Position numbers and translations under genes: made by a program
Shown here: one piece after another, positions 11,321 through 22,611 of the stretch
Position numbering within the stretch: the first letter of the stretch is position 1
Layout: each line of letters starts with the position of its first letter
The notes under the pieces: generated by a model
What the model was told of the DNA's origin: nothing
Database searches by the model: none
What the model saw: only the letters and a program-made list of their open reading frames with translations
Source of the DNA: Selaginella moellendorffii
Taxonomy: Eukaryota; Streptophyta; Lycopodiopsida; Selaginellales; Selaginellaceae
Direction: 5' to 3'
DNA length: 38,782 nt
NCBI RefSeq assembly: GCF_000143415.4
Contig: NW_003314261.1
Span: 5,934,920 to 5,973,701 of the forward strand

Positions 11321-12034
11321 AGCTTTAGGTTTAGAAAACATGAACCCTAAATGCTTTTTAATTATCTTTTTCGCAGGTTTGGGTTCGAGTCTTCGTGAAG
11401 ACAATGTCTTTGTGACTCGCTAGTAACCCTGTCACATTGCCACTTTAATAATCCCTAACTTGGGACCTAGCAGAGGCCTAGATTTACCTATGTAGTACTC
11501 ATGGTCTGTTACTAATTCAAAAGCAGTGTATCCATTCCTCTACGTCTTACCATCTTTTCTACTCGGGGTCGTATGGACATATCTAATACTGAGTCTCACC
11601 CTTGCCCAGGCACATTCGCTTATCATAGCAAGTTGGAGAGTGAGACCCTGCTCTAGCGATGGTCGCATTACCCTTGCTCAGTCGAGTAATATACAATGGC
11701 AATACATCTCTCGGATCTAATCCGAAGGACCATTAAAGGACATTGATGGTCGCAGTGTTGGTGGATTTCGAATCAGCAGCCTCCAGTATCAGACGCTCGG
11801 TGGTTTCTCGATGTGAGTTGCCATTGTCTCCTGCAGCCCGAGTTTTTCGTGTATTCTATGGCGATAACAAGACGACATCTGCATTGTCCGTACATCAAGC
11901 ACACTTCCCGTTGCACCTCAGAACCTATCACAAGGAACTACCATTGCGGGTAATTGCCTTCTCAAATCAAATCTATGACATCATCCTAGGGTACAACGGG
12001 ATCACCAGAGCTTTTTCTTTTCCTTTTGTGTCTT
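11321..12034. other. Spacer between ORF1 copy B and CR-PHD copy 2
   Basis: No gene seen. Both neighbours are on the minus strand, so this should hold the promoter and 5' leader of the CR-PHD gene. Parts recur at 4213-4467 (direct) and 7121-7487 (inverted), marking the ends of the rearranged copy. I see no convincing TATA box position to propose. Confidence 0.5.
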
Positions 12035-13056
12035 TCAGAGAAGGAGCACTCTTGAGCTTAGCAACTTTGCCTTGTCCTGTACCGCCAGGCGAGCATCCTC
12101 AGCGTTCTGCCGATTCTGTTCCTGAAGCCTTCTGTTAGCTTGAGCAAAGACGACGTCTTTTGCAAAGAGATCTCTCTTGGCATAAACCATCGTCGCTAGC
12201 TCGCGCTGAAGAAGACTTCTGGAGCTTGGGTCTTGTAGGGCAGTTAGAACAATGTCCAAGAGATGATCGTCGAATGTCCTGCAAGCATTCTTGACCTGCC
12301 CGGAAAAAATCACAAGTTCCCTTTTCCGAGCGTCAAGCAGCAGACTGAGGAGCGTGAGTTGGTACTCCGTGTGCTTAAAGCCAGCTAGCTCATTGAGTTC
12401 CTTTTGTACATCGGGATCCTTGATCTTGAGCTTAGGCTGCTTCACTCTCCAATTCTGCGGAATCGCTTTATCCCTCAGAACCTCCTCCAACTTCGAAATG
12501 GCTTTGATCTCTGATGCCTGGCTGTCAAGACTCTCCCAGAATGATTTCTTGGAGCTGTCATAGCAGCTCGTGATAGCATCAGCGAGATCCTTGAGCATGA
12601 GTGGACGTCCCAGCAGCTCCAGCTCCAGAAACTGGTTGAGGAGTGAGTGTAGGAGTAACTGCAGCACCCTGTGAAACAACAATCGAAATAGCAGTGGTAT
12701 CAGGAGATGCTAACGTAGCAGAAGTTGGATTTATCAGGAGATGCTAACTAGCAGAAGTTGGATTTACCCTTATTTGACCAGAGGAAATTACTGGTCGAAA
12801 TCCTGCATTAACATTCAAAATAAAACAAAACCAAAAATAATCAAACAAACCTGCAAACAAATTCTCCAGGAGTCTTGTTTGGACCATAAAAGGGCTGGGC
12901 TTTAGATGTTTCATAGCTGTTACCTTCACCATTTGGATCATCCGGCAAAGCAACCTCTAAAAAGATTCCTCTCGGCCAAGAACAAGAAGGATGGGCATTG
13001 TTTACCTGCATTGTGGAGGGCGATCGAGAAAAGGACGAGGAGGGCGGTGCCGCCAT
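12035..13056 (-). pseudogene. Coiled-coil 'ORF1' protein, copy B (nearly complete, broken near its N-terminus)
   Basis: The modelled exons are 13056-13006 (17 codons, from MAAPPSSSFSRSPSTMQ), 12956-12851 and 12802-12035, with introns of 49 and 48 nt with GT-AG ends. The third exon holds the same helical and coiled-coil protein as copy A (DKAIPQNWRVKQPKL, QANRRLQEQNRQNAEDARLA). Its frame is open from about 12682 to 12035. Upstream, the 34-bp duplication (12700-12766) has lost one base and creates a TAG, and about 75 nt of the Ser/Thr-rich linker present in copy A are missing near 12590. It lies upstream of and on the same strand as CR-PHD copy 2, so the two may form one duplicated unit. No family recognised. 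The reading frame 12841-13182 that runs through the first intron is rejected as an alternative. Confidence 0.58.
12700..12766. repeat. 34/33-bp tandem duplication in ORF1 copy B
   Basis: Same duplicated unit as at 6253-6320, reverse complemented: 12700-12733 and 12734-12766, the second unit one base short. Confidence 0.9.
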
Positions 13057-13587
13057 CGACTCCATTGGATCGAGCTGCTCTTTCGAAGCTCGCCGCGCTC
13101 GCTGGGATGATCGAAGGAGGAGGAAAGAGAGAGGATGAGATGATCTTGGGCGCCCTTTAAGGCGAAGGCCAAGAAGTGTCAACAGACAAATAGATGGGTA
13201 AAAATTAGGCTGTGAGTCGGTCGGATGAGCGGGCAGGTATTTTATAGTCAGCGCATTGTCTTTGACAAAAAGCCGTAGTGGTGCGTTGCTATTTCTTTCA
13301 TGGCTCCAGCGTGATCAAACTAACTATAACAAAAGGCCTTGATCATTTACCCCTTTCCAAAGCAAAAGTATAAACGTCCAACATAAATAATATTCTAACT
13401 AAAAGAGCCATTTAGTGTACTTCTAAATTTTTTAAAAACTTTTCTTTCTAAGCTTTTCATAATACTGAGTATCTCATGTTGTCTGATTGCAAAATATAAT
13501 ATTAACTACAATAATCCCCATTAATTGATAAGAAAAAATGTACTCTTAATCATGAGTCTTAAACCTATAAATTTGAACTTATTCTGG

Positions 13588-13589
<2 letters not shown>
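13057..13589. other. Upstream of ORF1 copy B; no gene
   Basis: GC-richer sequence up to about 13300 may be the promoter and 5' leader of ORF1 copy B. It then becomes AT-rich. No other gene is visible. This segment is absent from copy A, where AT-rich DNA joins directly to the ORF1 intron. Confidence 0.4.
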
Positions 13590-13629
<40 letters not shown>

Positions 13630-14619
13630 TCTCTTTTTAATATAATAATTATACTAATCACATTTCCAAATAAGTTAAATGGTATTAATATAGTATTTTA
13701 ATATTTGTTATCTTACTCTCACTTTTTTAATTAAGGTAGTTAATAATTGAGATTATAGTGAGATTAATACTTGAGATATTTCTTTTAAGATTATTGATGA
13801 AATAGTTTTATTTTCTTATTGGAGAATGCTATGTTGATCTAAGTGATGATATCATATTATTATTTTTATTTTAAAATCTTGAACTATTAGTCATTGTCAT
13901 GATATTTTGTAATTTTTAACTAATAAATGAATTTCTATCACTATAAGATTTATTTTAAAAATTATAGAATTAGTCAAAACACAGAAAAGACGTCCTTAAT
14001 AAGTAGTGGTAAAATATAATGAAGCTAATAATAACAGACATCATCCCTTAGCACTTTATATTTTTTTTTATAATCAGGGAATATTTTGATTATTTACCAA
14101 TATGACAGTAAAATATTTTAACAATTTTTTTTTTGTGTTATCAATAACACTATCACCATGATTAGTGACACTCAAGAACTTTTTGGTATAGTGTTTTTGA
14201 ATAAGTGGATCTTTAATTTTGTTTTACTGTTTTGTTTTGTATGTCTCTTAGTTTTAATAATGTTTTCTCCTTTTATATAAATAATGAGAAAGTTAAACAA
14301 AATTAAACTTCAATAAACTTATAAACTTTAGAACAAAAAAATCAAATATTTATTAATACTTTTGGATTAGATATTTCTACTTGGTTGCATGTCTGCATCA
14401 TTTTTTCTCATAGGCTTCATAAGTGGTAAGTTTAAATTTTTAAATTTTTTTAAAAAACTATCTATATTACAAATAAGATAAGTTTTATATTTTGTTTTAT
14501 CAAATAACACAATGCTTAAAGTTGATATAATAATGATTGGGAATATCTTCAAGTTGAGTAACAATTTTTTACTTTTAACTTAGCTGAAAAATAAAAAGAT
14601 TTTGCAAATAAAATGAATA
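13590..14619. repeat. AT-rich block, copy B, with a TA microsatellite at its edge
   Basis: Reverse complement of about 5170-6145. A (TA)n run occupies about 13590-13624. No credible coding sequence. The block stops at 14619, where the LTR of a Ty3/gypsy remnant begins. Confidence 0.75.
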
Positions 14620-14794
14620 TGTGAGTGCTTGGAATTTGTAAAGGGAATACAAAAAATGTGTATATCAATTAGCCCAAAAACCCTAGCTTATATACAAGAG
14701 CAAGTGGTCTAAATTAAAACTAATCCGACGACTACCAAAATCCCACTACACTAATATTAATATACGGTATCATAGCCATACACTTGGCCTCACA
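14620..14794 (-). mobile_element. 3' LTR (175 bp) of a truncated Ty3/gypsy element
   Basis: On the minus strand the segment begins TGTGAGGCC and ends ACTCACA, giving TG...CA ends. It is preceded by a purine-rich tract (GAAAGGAAGGGATGA) typical of the plus-strand primer site, and contains a TATATAAGC box in its middle. The upstream pol end at 14911-15086 is on the same strand. The 5' part of the element is lost, so no target duplication can be tested. Confidence 0.65.
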
Positions 14795-14910
14795 TCATCC
14801 CTTCCTTTCGGAATAATGGAAGACCATCAGGGTTCTTTTGTAGATGGGCCGGGATTTGGAGGAACGTCAGGAGAAGGCATCGGTGGATCTGTAGGTGGTA
14901 TTAATTGCTC

Positions 14911-15086
14911 CTAATCCCTTTGTATGAAGTGTTTCAACCTCTGCACATGCACAATTTCTGGAGGATCGGCGTACTGGATGTCATGCCAAACTTCATAAAC
15001 TTGTGGTCCAACTTGCCGCAATACCTGATACGGTCCTTTCCACTGTGTAAGGAGCCCCTCAGATAAACCACGTACCGTAAGATGGG
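14911..15086 (-). pseudogene. Ty3/gypsy integrase C-terminal fragment (GPY/F module)
   Basis: The frame encodes LLTQWKGPYQVLRQVG, then VHVQRLKHF, the classic GPY/F module at the end of gypsy-type integrases, which binds DNA non-specifically. The stop at 14911 is followed within about 120 bp by the purine tract and LTR. Upstream coding is cut off at 15087, where the end of a long LTR (TGTAAGCG on the plus strand) begins. The apparent first residues of the open frame (MENLVAY) come from that LTR and not from integrase. Confidence 0.8.
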
Positions 15087-16115
15087 TGTAAGCGACTAAA
15101 TTTTCCATTTTACTTTAGTCATTTAACCACACTTCCGACCACTTGGAGGAGTCTCACTCACAACCTCCATAAGTCCCATTCTGGACTGAGGCTAGTTGGC
15201 CTTGAGAATGGCATCCCTACCACTCAACCTTTGCTGGGTATGGCCTTCTTGGGCCAAACTGGCCTTTCCTGGCCAAATTGGCCTTTCCTGGCCAAATTGG
15301 CTCCACTAGGCTCCAAGCCCCACACTCTCCCTACTATACTTTTGGAACCCCCCCCCCCCCCAGCCCCTCCCCCCCTCCCCCCTCCCCTAGGGGACAATCG
15401 CTTTGGGCTTTCACCCAACTGCCTGTATTAGTATTTGGACTTGGACTCAGACTTGGGCTCGGTCTTGGTCCCGGATTCAGACTCGAACTCAGACTCGGAC
15501 TCGGTCTTGGTCCCGGATTCGGACTCGGACTCAGACTCGGACTCGGTCTTGGTCCCAGATTCGGACTCGGACTCGGTCTCAGTCTCGGTCCCGATCTCAG
15601 TTCCATCTTGGACTCTATCTCGGACTCCATCTCGGGTCCATCTCGGACTCCATCTCAGTCCACCTTGGACTCCATCGCGGGTTCATCTCGGACTCTATCT
15701 CGGGTCTACCTCGGACTCCATCTCGGGTCCATCTCGGACTCCATCTGGGGTCCATCTGGGGTCCATCTTGGACTCCATCTCGGGTCCATCTCGGACTCCA
15801 TCTCGTGTCCATCTCGGACTCCATGTCAGACTCCATCTCGGATCCATTTCGGACTCCGTCTCGGACTCTATCTCGGGTCCATCTCGGGTCCATTTCGGAC
15901 TCCATCTCGGACACTTCCACGTGTCATGTGTTGGTCCTCTTGTGTCCCTTTTCTAGAGACTCACTTATTGCTCACTTCATGCTTGTTCCTTGAGCCCTTC
16001 GTTGGGAATTTCACTCCCGCTTTCGATCTTTCAAGTCAGAGCTTTTAATCCAAACGTGTTACGTTCATTTGGCTTTTGCTTCGGCCACTACCACATGGCA
16101 CCCTTTCGGCTCCAC
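15087..16115 (-). mobile_element. Long-LTR element, LTR 1 (minus orientation, internally deleted)
   Basis: Reverse complement of the LTRs at 18681-20303 and 28198-29805. Its 3' end (TGTAAGCG as read on plus) is exact and sits in the gypsy integrase remnant. The 5' edge lacks about the first 30 bp of the other LTRs, and roughly 700 bp corresponding to 19450-20170 are missing. It contains a C-homopolymer near 15348-15361 and the LTR minisatellite. Open frames across it are products of the minisatellite. Confidence 0.75.
15431..15925. repeat. LTR minisatellite, array 1
   Basis: Tandem short units that mix two patterns, GACTCG-type hexamers and CATCTCGGACTC / CATCTCGGGTC modules. The array reads strongly pyrimidine-rich on plus. 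It leaves all three frames open on the plus strand, so it produces long spurious frames. Confidence 0.9.
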
Positions 16116-18680
16116 AACTCCACCACCCATAGATGAAGTTTGATGTCCTCATCAAACGGTAAACCATTTTATAAAGTAACACCCACATGTGTTACCATTT
16201 CCATACTTGGCACCCAGCCAATATTTGTCTATGGTTTGACATTGAAGGCTCACCATGCCTTTTCTATATTCATCAATGGTTTGACACCAAAGGCTCACCA
16301 TGCCTTGTCCATCCTCTAAGGAGCATAGTCTCTCCAACATAGAGACTCATTCGACCACCTGGAGTGGTTTGCTCCCTTTTATTGGTTTAGTTCTTGCTAA
16401 ACCTGTTAGAGACATCTTATCTAACTCAATCCCACTACTCATTCTCGAATAGTCTTAGTTCCCATCGATATAACCTTTGCACTTTGGAACTTTGAATTTT
16501 GACTTCTTAGAGTCAATTTCCTGGGTGTCTCCAACACCTTGCTTTGCACATTTTATGCAATTCCACTTCCCCATCTTAGGAAGTTCTCTACTCGAGGGCA
16601 CCATCATCCTCTTTTTTATTTTGTGCCACTATTGGCACCATATTCTAATTATCATTATTTGTGCTGGGCTGTTCATGACTTTATCTTTTGGCTACTTTGC
16701 TACTCCCTCACTTGGAGCTTTTACAAATTGGAGCACTTGGGAATCTATCCTTGAAAGTCCACTTTCTTTCCCACAATTTGTTAGCATCAAACATATTAGT
16801 GTTCCTTGGCTAACTTTGCCATTTGGATTCCTTCCATTAAACTTTATGGCCTAAACTTGGCCATTAGTCTTTTGCTTCTATCCTTTGATTGTTACACCAA
16901 GCAATACAGGATCACTACCTCTTTCATTGAGGTATTCTTTTGGTTCCATGGTAAAGCTCTGCTTTGCCAAGTCTAAGGGGTGCTCACCCTTAGTAGGTCT
17001 CTTTAGCATTTTCTGCTATGGGCCTCTTCTATGGCCCAACTTTGTGACCCTCCCATAGGTCTCTTCTATAAACTACTTTCTTGAACTCACAATACCATTG
17101 TATTGTCGTAGTTTATTTCCCTTAGGTGTCCTTCCCATTTGGTCACCTTGACCAAGCCACACCATTATCAATAGTTCAAATCAACACTTTGAACTAGGAA
17201 CTTTGTTTCTTAACCTCACAAAGACCTTGTCCTTGTTTAGCTATACAATCATCTAGTGATCTAATTTTGACACCTTAACAAGTTTGCCAATAGATACTAG
17301 GTCTTCCAAACCTTTAACTTGTTGACCATGACCCTGGGGGCATCCCCCACACTTGGCAGTGCGCCCAAGCCAGCCCTTCTAGCCAAGGGTCCATAGCAAT
17401 TGAGACTGGGTGTCCCCATCTCATTCACCATGTCCTTGGTGCCACTCGCACCAAAGTGTTCAAGTTAGATATGGCGAGCCACACTAAGCAATCTAACCGT
17501 GCATCACGACTCTGGGGCATCCCCCACTTGGCAGTGTGCCCAAGCCAGTCTCCGCACTGAGAGTCCATGACCACCGAAAAATGAATGTCCTCATATTCCA
17601 AACCATCACCACGCCCTAGTGATTTGGGACCCGAACCCAAGCACTAGAGGGTTGGGACTCGAACCCAACCTTCGTATATGCATCTACAGACGGCATCACC
17701 TAGGATGTCTGGCGTGACTCACCACACTGGTGCACTAACTTATCCTTAAAGCGTGCTATAGATCACAGTTTAGGAACCTAGTTTCTTCACACTGTCAAGT
17801 CCTGTCATTTGACAAGTCTGTGATCATGCATGGACTCCTCCATGCTTGGCACCATGACCACCCCTTTGAAGTTAGCACCTTCAATTAAGGGATTTGTTCC
17901 CCCGACTTGCCAATCTTGTTTAGCAAGTCCTCCGACCACCGTAACATGGTTCATGCATAAGCGTGAAAGTGTAGTGCATGTGATCATGGGATGAGATTTG
18001 GATATACTATCACTGTGGATTCTTGGAACCTTAGGGGATAAATGGGGATAAAATAGCCACTAAGGGCTCTCTCATCAAGCAATTGCCCCTTTTCCAGTTG
18101 GATTAAGGGGAGAGAGATAAAGTGCGCTACAGAAAGTCTTTAACTATCGACTTTCATTCAAAGCCCTCTTTTTGAACACTCGGGAATTACTTCCCTAACT
18201 TTGATAGCCTCGCCTCATGGCAAGCTTCAAGACCACACTTTTGCTGCACCACTTTGATTTCATGCGATCCATGAACCATTTACACTTGGCTTTTCTAGGT
18301 ATTAAGCTACCTAGACTTGTCTTTGGGAACCTTGAAGGAACTCTGTCCTTTAGCTTGCTAAGGCCTCTCCTTTTGCAAGCTTTCTAACTGCCATATGGTC
18401 TAACATAGACAATTCCATGCTTTAGACTCTCCATGGCATCACGGTTACTAGTGATAACATGCTTGAGCACCCACTTGGTTCTCCACTCCCAACTGGCATA
18501 ACCACTTTTGGTTATGCTCTTCGATCCTTATGGTTTGGTTTTATCCCCTTACTACTTGCTTTTGGCTTCACACCTTTCCTTCGGTTATTCTCCTCCAGAC
18601 TAGGAGGATAGCTTTGCACTTTCTACCATGCCTTAGCAAGTATTCTTAGGGATGAACCTACCCAATAGCTTAGGGAGTGG
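16116..18680 (-). mobile_element. Internal region of the long-LTR element, minus orientation
   Basis: No coding sequence recognised. In reverse complement it matches, in order, 22003-22400, 26779-28192 and 29811-30190 of the plus-oriented copy. For example, 17320-17530 mirrors 27360-27590, and 16500-16640 mirrors 29880-30030. The copy ends exactly at 18680, where the plus-oriented LTR starts with TGTGAGACAC. The segment at 16120-16340 shows the internal sequence just before the LTR. Confidence 0.7.
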
Positions 18681-20303
18681 TGTGAGACACAAAACCGCTA
18701 GGCCCCAAAGTGGAGCCGAAAGGGTGTCATGTGGTAGTGGCCGAAGCGAAAGCCAGACAAGCGTAACACGTTTGGACTAAAAGCTTCGACTTGAAAGGTC
18801 GAGTGTGGGAGAAGAACTCCCAACGAAGTGCTCAAAGGAACAAGCACGAAACGAACAATAAGTGAGTCTCTAGAAAAGGGACACAAGGGACACAAGAGGA
18901 CCAACACATGACACGTCAAAGAGTCCGAGATGGACCCGAGATGGAGTCCGAGATGGAGTCCGAGATGGAGTTCGAGGTGGACCGAGATGGAGTCTGAGAT
19001 GGAGTCCAAGATGGAGTCCGAGCTAGAGTCTGAGATAGACCCGAGATGGACCCAAGATGGAGTCCGAGGTGGACCCGAGATGGAGTCTGAGTTGGACCCG
19101 AGATGGAGTCCAAGATAGAACCAAGACCGAGACCAAGTCCGAGTCTGAATCCGGGACTGAGATCGAGTTCGAGTCCGAGTCTGAGTCTGAGTTCGAGTTC
19201 GAGTCTGAGTCTGAGTCCGAGTCCGAGTCCGAATACTAATTTAGGCAGTGGTGAAAGCCCAAAACGATTGTCCTCCGGGGGGGGGGGGGATGCGGGGGGC
19301 TGTGGGGGGTTCCAAAAGTATAGTAGGGAGAGTGTGGGGGTTGGAGCCAAGTGGAGCCATTTTGGCCAGGAAAGGCCAGTTTGGCACAGGAAAGGCCAGT
19401 TTGGCACAGGAAAGGCCAGTTTGGCACAGGAAGGCCATACCCAACTATTGGGTGATGGGATGACCATTGAGAAGTCCAAGACTAGAGTGAATACAGACAG
19501 AAAAGCGGGGTAGCTTGGTGAAGTGTTCAAGAGCCGGTTTTAGTTCCCCCGGGAGATCGAGTGGTCGATGCTCCCAGTCCAAGTGTGGGTGGCACTACCT
19601 ACTTGGATACCTGGCGTGGCTCAATAGAACCTTGCTCTAAGCCCATGGCTAGAGCACCCAAGGACGGAAGGCAGGGAGAGTACCTAGGTGGCTTGCGTAA
19701 GGCCACGGTGTTCCAAAATGTTGCCCCAAAGTCCCAGACTGTGGAAAGAGGAGCAGACCTCTAGCGTAGTGACTAAGGAATACAGTAATATGGTGAGGAA
19801 GTCCCAAAGGACATTGGGACTTAGTGGTCGGGCCTGTGGGCCTTGACCCAGTGGCAATGTTGGTGAACACGGCTATAGGTAGGATGGGACTTGGTGGGGA
19901 CTGAAAGAAGGATATTGGGGAAAGTTGTTCCCCTCGTCGGTGGGCATCCTAAGGATGCTAAGGAGTGGATCTGGGATGACCACTCACGGATGGTTAACCT
20001 AGTCTTGGAGAGGCAAGACTGTGATGCAAGTGGTATTAGATTACCAGTGCGGCAAAGGTGATTGGGCATGGCCTTAGCGTAACAAGTTGCTATGTTGGTG
20101 GTACTTTTAAGTGTCGGTCATGGGATTGGACACGTGGAGCACTTGGACCAGGTGCTAAGGTTGAGTGCCGTGGATGCCATTCTCGGGGCTAGCAAGTCCC
20201 AAGTCCTAAATTGGACTTATGGAGGTTGTGAATTGAGACTCTTCCAAGTGGTCGGAGGTGTGGTTAAGTGACTAAAGTAGAATAGAAAATTTAGTCGCTT
20301 ATA
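18681..20303 (+). mobile_element. Long-LTR element, 5' LTR 2 (1,623 bp)
   Basis: Begins TGTGAGACAC and ends CGCTTATA, where the solo copy ends GCTTACA, and is followed by a primer-binding site. It contains a minisatellite, a G-homopolymer (about 19278-19289) and three tandem copies of a GGCACAGGAAAGGCCAGTTT-type unit around 19360-19430. Similar to 28198-29805 throughout. Confidence 0.82.
18915..19240. repeat. LTR minisatellite, array 2
   Basis: Purine-rich on plus: GAGATGGACCC / GAGATGGAGTCC modules followed by GAGTCC/GAGTCT hexamers. Reverse-complement relative of arrays 1 and 3, with a different unit order and count. Confidence 0.9.
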
Positions 20304-20306
20304 ATT

Positions 20307-20318
20307 TGGTATCAAAGC
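20307..20318 (+). other. Primer-binding site (initiator tRNA-Met type)
   Basis: TGGTATCAAAGC lies three bases after the end of LTR 2 and differs by one base from TGGTATCAGAGC, the usual primer site of plant LTR retrotransposons. It fixes the orientation of the element as plus. Confidence 0.75.
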
Positions 20319-22395
20319 TGTTCCTTAGTCCGACTTTTATTAGTGCTCAAGTATATCACTACTGGTGTTGGCATCAGAAAGTCCTAGAAGTGGGCCTATC
20401 CTTGGGGAGTCGCAAGTCGGGAAGACATGGCTCTCCACTACAGTTTATGTGTGAACTTGTAGGCGAGGTGGTGGATAGAAAAGGGCCAATAATGGAACGA
20501 CTTTGGGATCTTGGGAACAGTATAAGGGTTTCCTCAGAGAGTTGAGGATGTGATCCAGATCAGCGTTTGACTCAGCAAATGGGCTAATGTAGTTATGGTA
20601 AACAATTATAGTTGGGATCACGGGAAAGATAGAGATTCCAAAACCATGAAGGAGTCACAAGATTACCCTCATATAGTTGAGGTTAGTGCTCATGAATTTG
20701 AGACCAGAATTAATGACCATGGATGGTCAAATACAAAAGAGGACTCAAGTCCTTAAAATGGTAGCTGGAGCTACCTCTAATAAATGCTAGAACAACCCAA
20801 GGAGTTGGGGGTGTATTTAGAGGATGAGTTGGTATTCTTATCACATGGACAAGTGGTCCTAAGGGGCAAAAGATTGCCCCAAGAGAACAAATCAAGTGTC
20901 GGAGTAACACTTGCAAAGATGGTCCTTATGAGTAGGACTTGAATACAAGAAGTTGTATTCCAATGAGTTGGCACCTCAAAGGTAGGACCTAATGGGTCAT
21001 CGGATGACAAAGTCCAAAAAGCTGGATGACTCAAATAGAGTCAAGAAATAATCCTAAAGGATTGATAGAAGCATTTGGACTGAGGTGCATTGTACCTCAC
21101 GAAGGATGGAGAGGATCATAGGATCCAAGGATGAGAACAGAGGGTATCTCATCGATAGTAGAATGTGCTATGCTAAAGTCGTGGGAAAGGTGTTCCCCAA
21201 AAAGAAAGCAACTTTGGCATAGAGTTGTGTGTGAATACTATATTGTAGTGCTAATTGATAGTTGGCATGAAAAATGACTGTTTTGGTTTTGGCAAAAACC
21301 TAGACACAAGTAAGAAGTGTCATAGAGGTAGGCTTGTGGAGCCGATGGTTTGGAGACACTAAATGTGCCAAAGTGTGAAACCTTGAGGTTATATTGATGG
21401 GTTCATGAGAACCCCTTGCCAAGGGAATCCCAATGGAAACTAGAATGGCATAGCCTAAGCTGGAAGGCATGCGATTGGAGTGTGGTGACCCAAATAATGA
21501 TGGAGGTGTGGAAGCACCAGCAATGAGTTGTAGGACTTGACAACTATAAGGCTACTAAGCAAAAGGTGCAAATAAATTGGTTAAACAGGTAGAAGGTAGC
21601 TACCCAAAACTTCTTAATGGCATAAAGAAGTTGGATATACCCTTATGGGGGATGAATTGCTTATATTACGATATAGTAAGTCAATGTCGTAAAAGAGAAT
21701 GCTCATTGTCAAAGAGGCCATCATTTGGGACACCCAAACACTCTAGAACACTAAGAGGTGGTGTTTATTGTCGCAAGAGCAATAGATAAGGCCCAAGGGA
21801 CTAAGTCCCTAGCAAATGATGGATAGAAGGTGCTATCCAAACGTCCAAGGTTGCGGAGACGGGAGAAGACCGTCTACCCAAATTAGACAAAGCCAAAAAT
21901 AGAATTTTGGCAAGGTTAGTGATAGGCATATAAAAGCCCATAAGTAGCAACATTAATCCCGGTGTGTGGGATTATAAATTGAGCATACTCGAATTGAGGA
22001 ACCACTCCTTAGGCTATCGGGTAAGTTCATCCCTAAGAATATTTGCTAAGGCATGATAGGAAGTGCAAAGGTATCCTCCTAATTTTGAGGAGAATAACCG
22101 GAAGGAATGTATGAGGCCAAAAAGCAAGTAGTAAGGGGATAGAACCAAACCATAGGAATCGAAAGGCATAACCAAGGGTGGTTATGCAAGTTGGGAGTGA
22201 AGAATCAAGGGGGCACTTGAGCTTGTTGTTATTAACAACCGTGATGTCGTAGAAGAGTCTAAAGTATGGAATAGTCCATGTTAGACTATATGGAAATTAG
22301 AAAGCTTATGAAAGGAGAGTCCTCAGTAAGCTAAGGGACAAAAGTCCTTCAAGGTTCCCAAAGACGATTTTAGGTAGCTTAGTACTTAGAAAGGC

Positions 22396-22400
22396 CAAGT
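22396..22400 (+). repeat. Target-site duplication CAAGT, left
   Basis: CAAGT before the left 104-bp LTR equals CAAGT at 26774-26778 after the right LTR. This is a 5-bp target duplication. Confidence 0.92.
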
Positions 22401-22504
22401 TGTTAGGATCCTATCCCTTACACCCTAAGCCAATTGGCTAAAGGGGTGATCACTTGATTGTAGGGCCCTTTCTTTATCCTATTATCCTGACCTGGTGCCT
22501 AACA
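22401..22504 (-). mobile_element. Nested Ty3/gypsy element, 3' LTR (104 bp)
   Basis: TGTTAGG...CCTAACA with 7-bp inverted ends, nearly identical to 26670-26773. Immediately inside it, on the minus strand, is a purine tract GACGAGGGGAGGAT that fits a polypurine tract. Confidence 0.93.
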
Positions 22505-22611
22505 ATCCTCCCCTCGTCAGGGAATGATCGTCCTCGATCATACTTAGGCCATCCTCCGGTCACCATGGTCCTTCTCTTAGGGTCTACCAAACCTTGGTTC
22601 TCCCTCTAGAT
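22505..22611. promoter_or_regulatory. Polypurine tract and 3' untranslated part of nested gypsy element
   Basis: On the minus strand, a purine-rich run (GAGGGGAGGAT) directly precedes the 3' LTR and would prime plus-strand synthesis. Confidence 0.7.

Larger units (their letters stand above)
20304..22400 (+). mobile_element. Internal region of the plus-oriented long-LTR element, left part
   Basis: No gag or pol motif is visible in any frame. The region continues across the nested gypsy element at 26779. From 22003 on it matches the inverted copy ending at 18680. Lack of coding suggests a large non-autonomous LTR element (LARD type) or a heavily decayed copy. Confidence 0.6.

Noticed and set aside
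12841-13182. A 113-codon frame upstream of ORF1 copy B
   Set aside because: It runs through two well-formed GT-AG introns (12957-13005 and 12803-12850). The spliced path joins in frame to the known ORF1 sequence, while this frame does not.
14911-15108. N-terminal residues MENLVAY as part of the gypsy integrase
   Set aside because: These bases belong to the end of the inserted long LTR, since the same sequence ends the LTR copies near 20280-20303 and 29780-29805.
15278-16048. Open frames of 173-256 codons on plus, and 98-101 codons on minus, across the LTR
   Set aside because: They are translations of the minisatellite (LGL/SDS/TPSRVHLG repeats), open in several frames at once, with no conserved domain. 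The same applies to the frames around 18916-19530 and 28294-28841.
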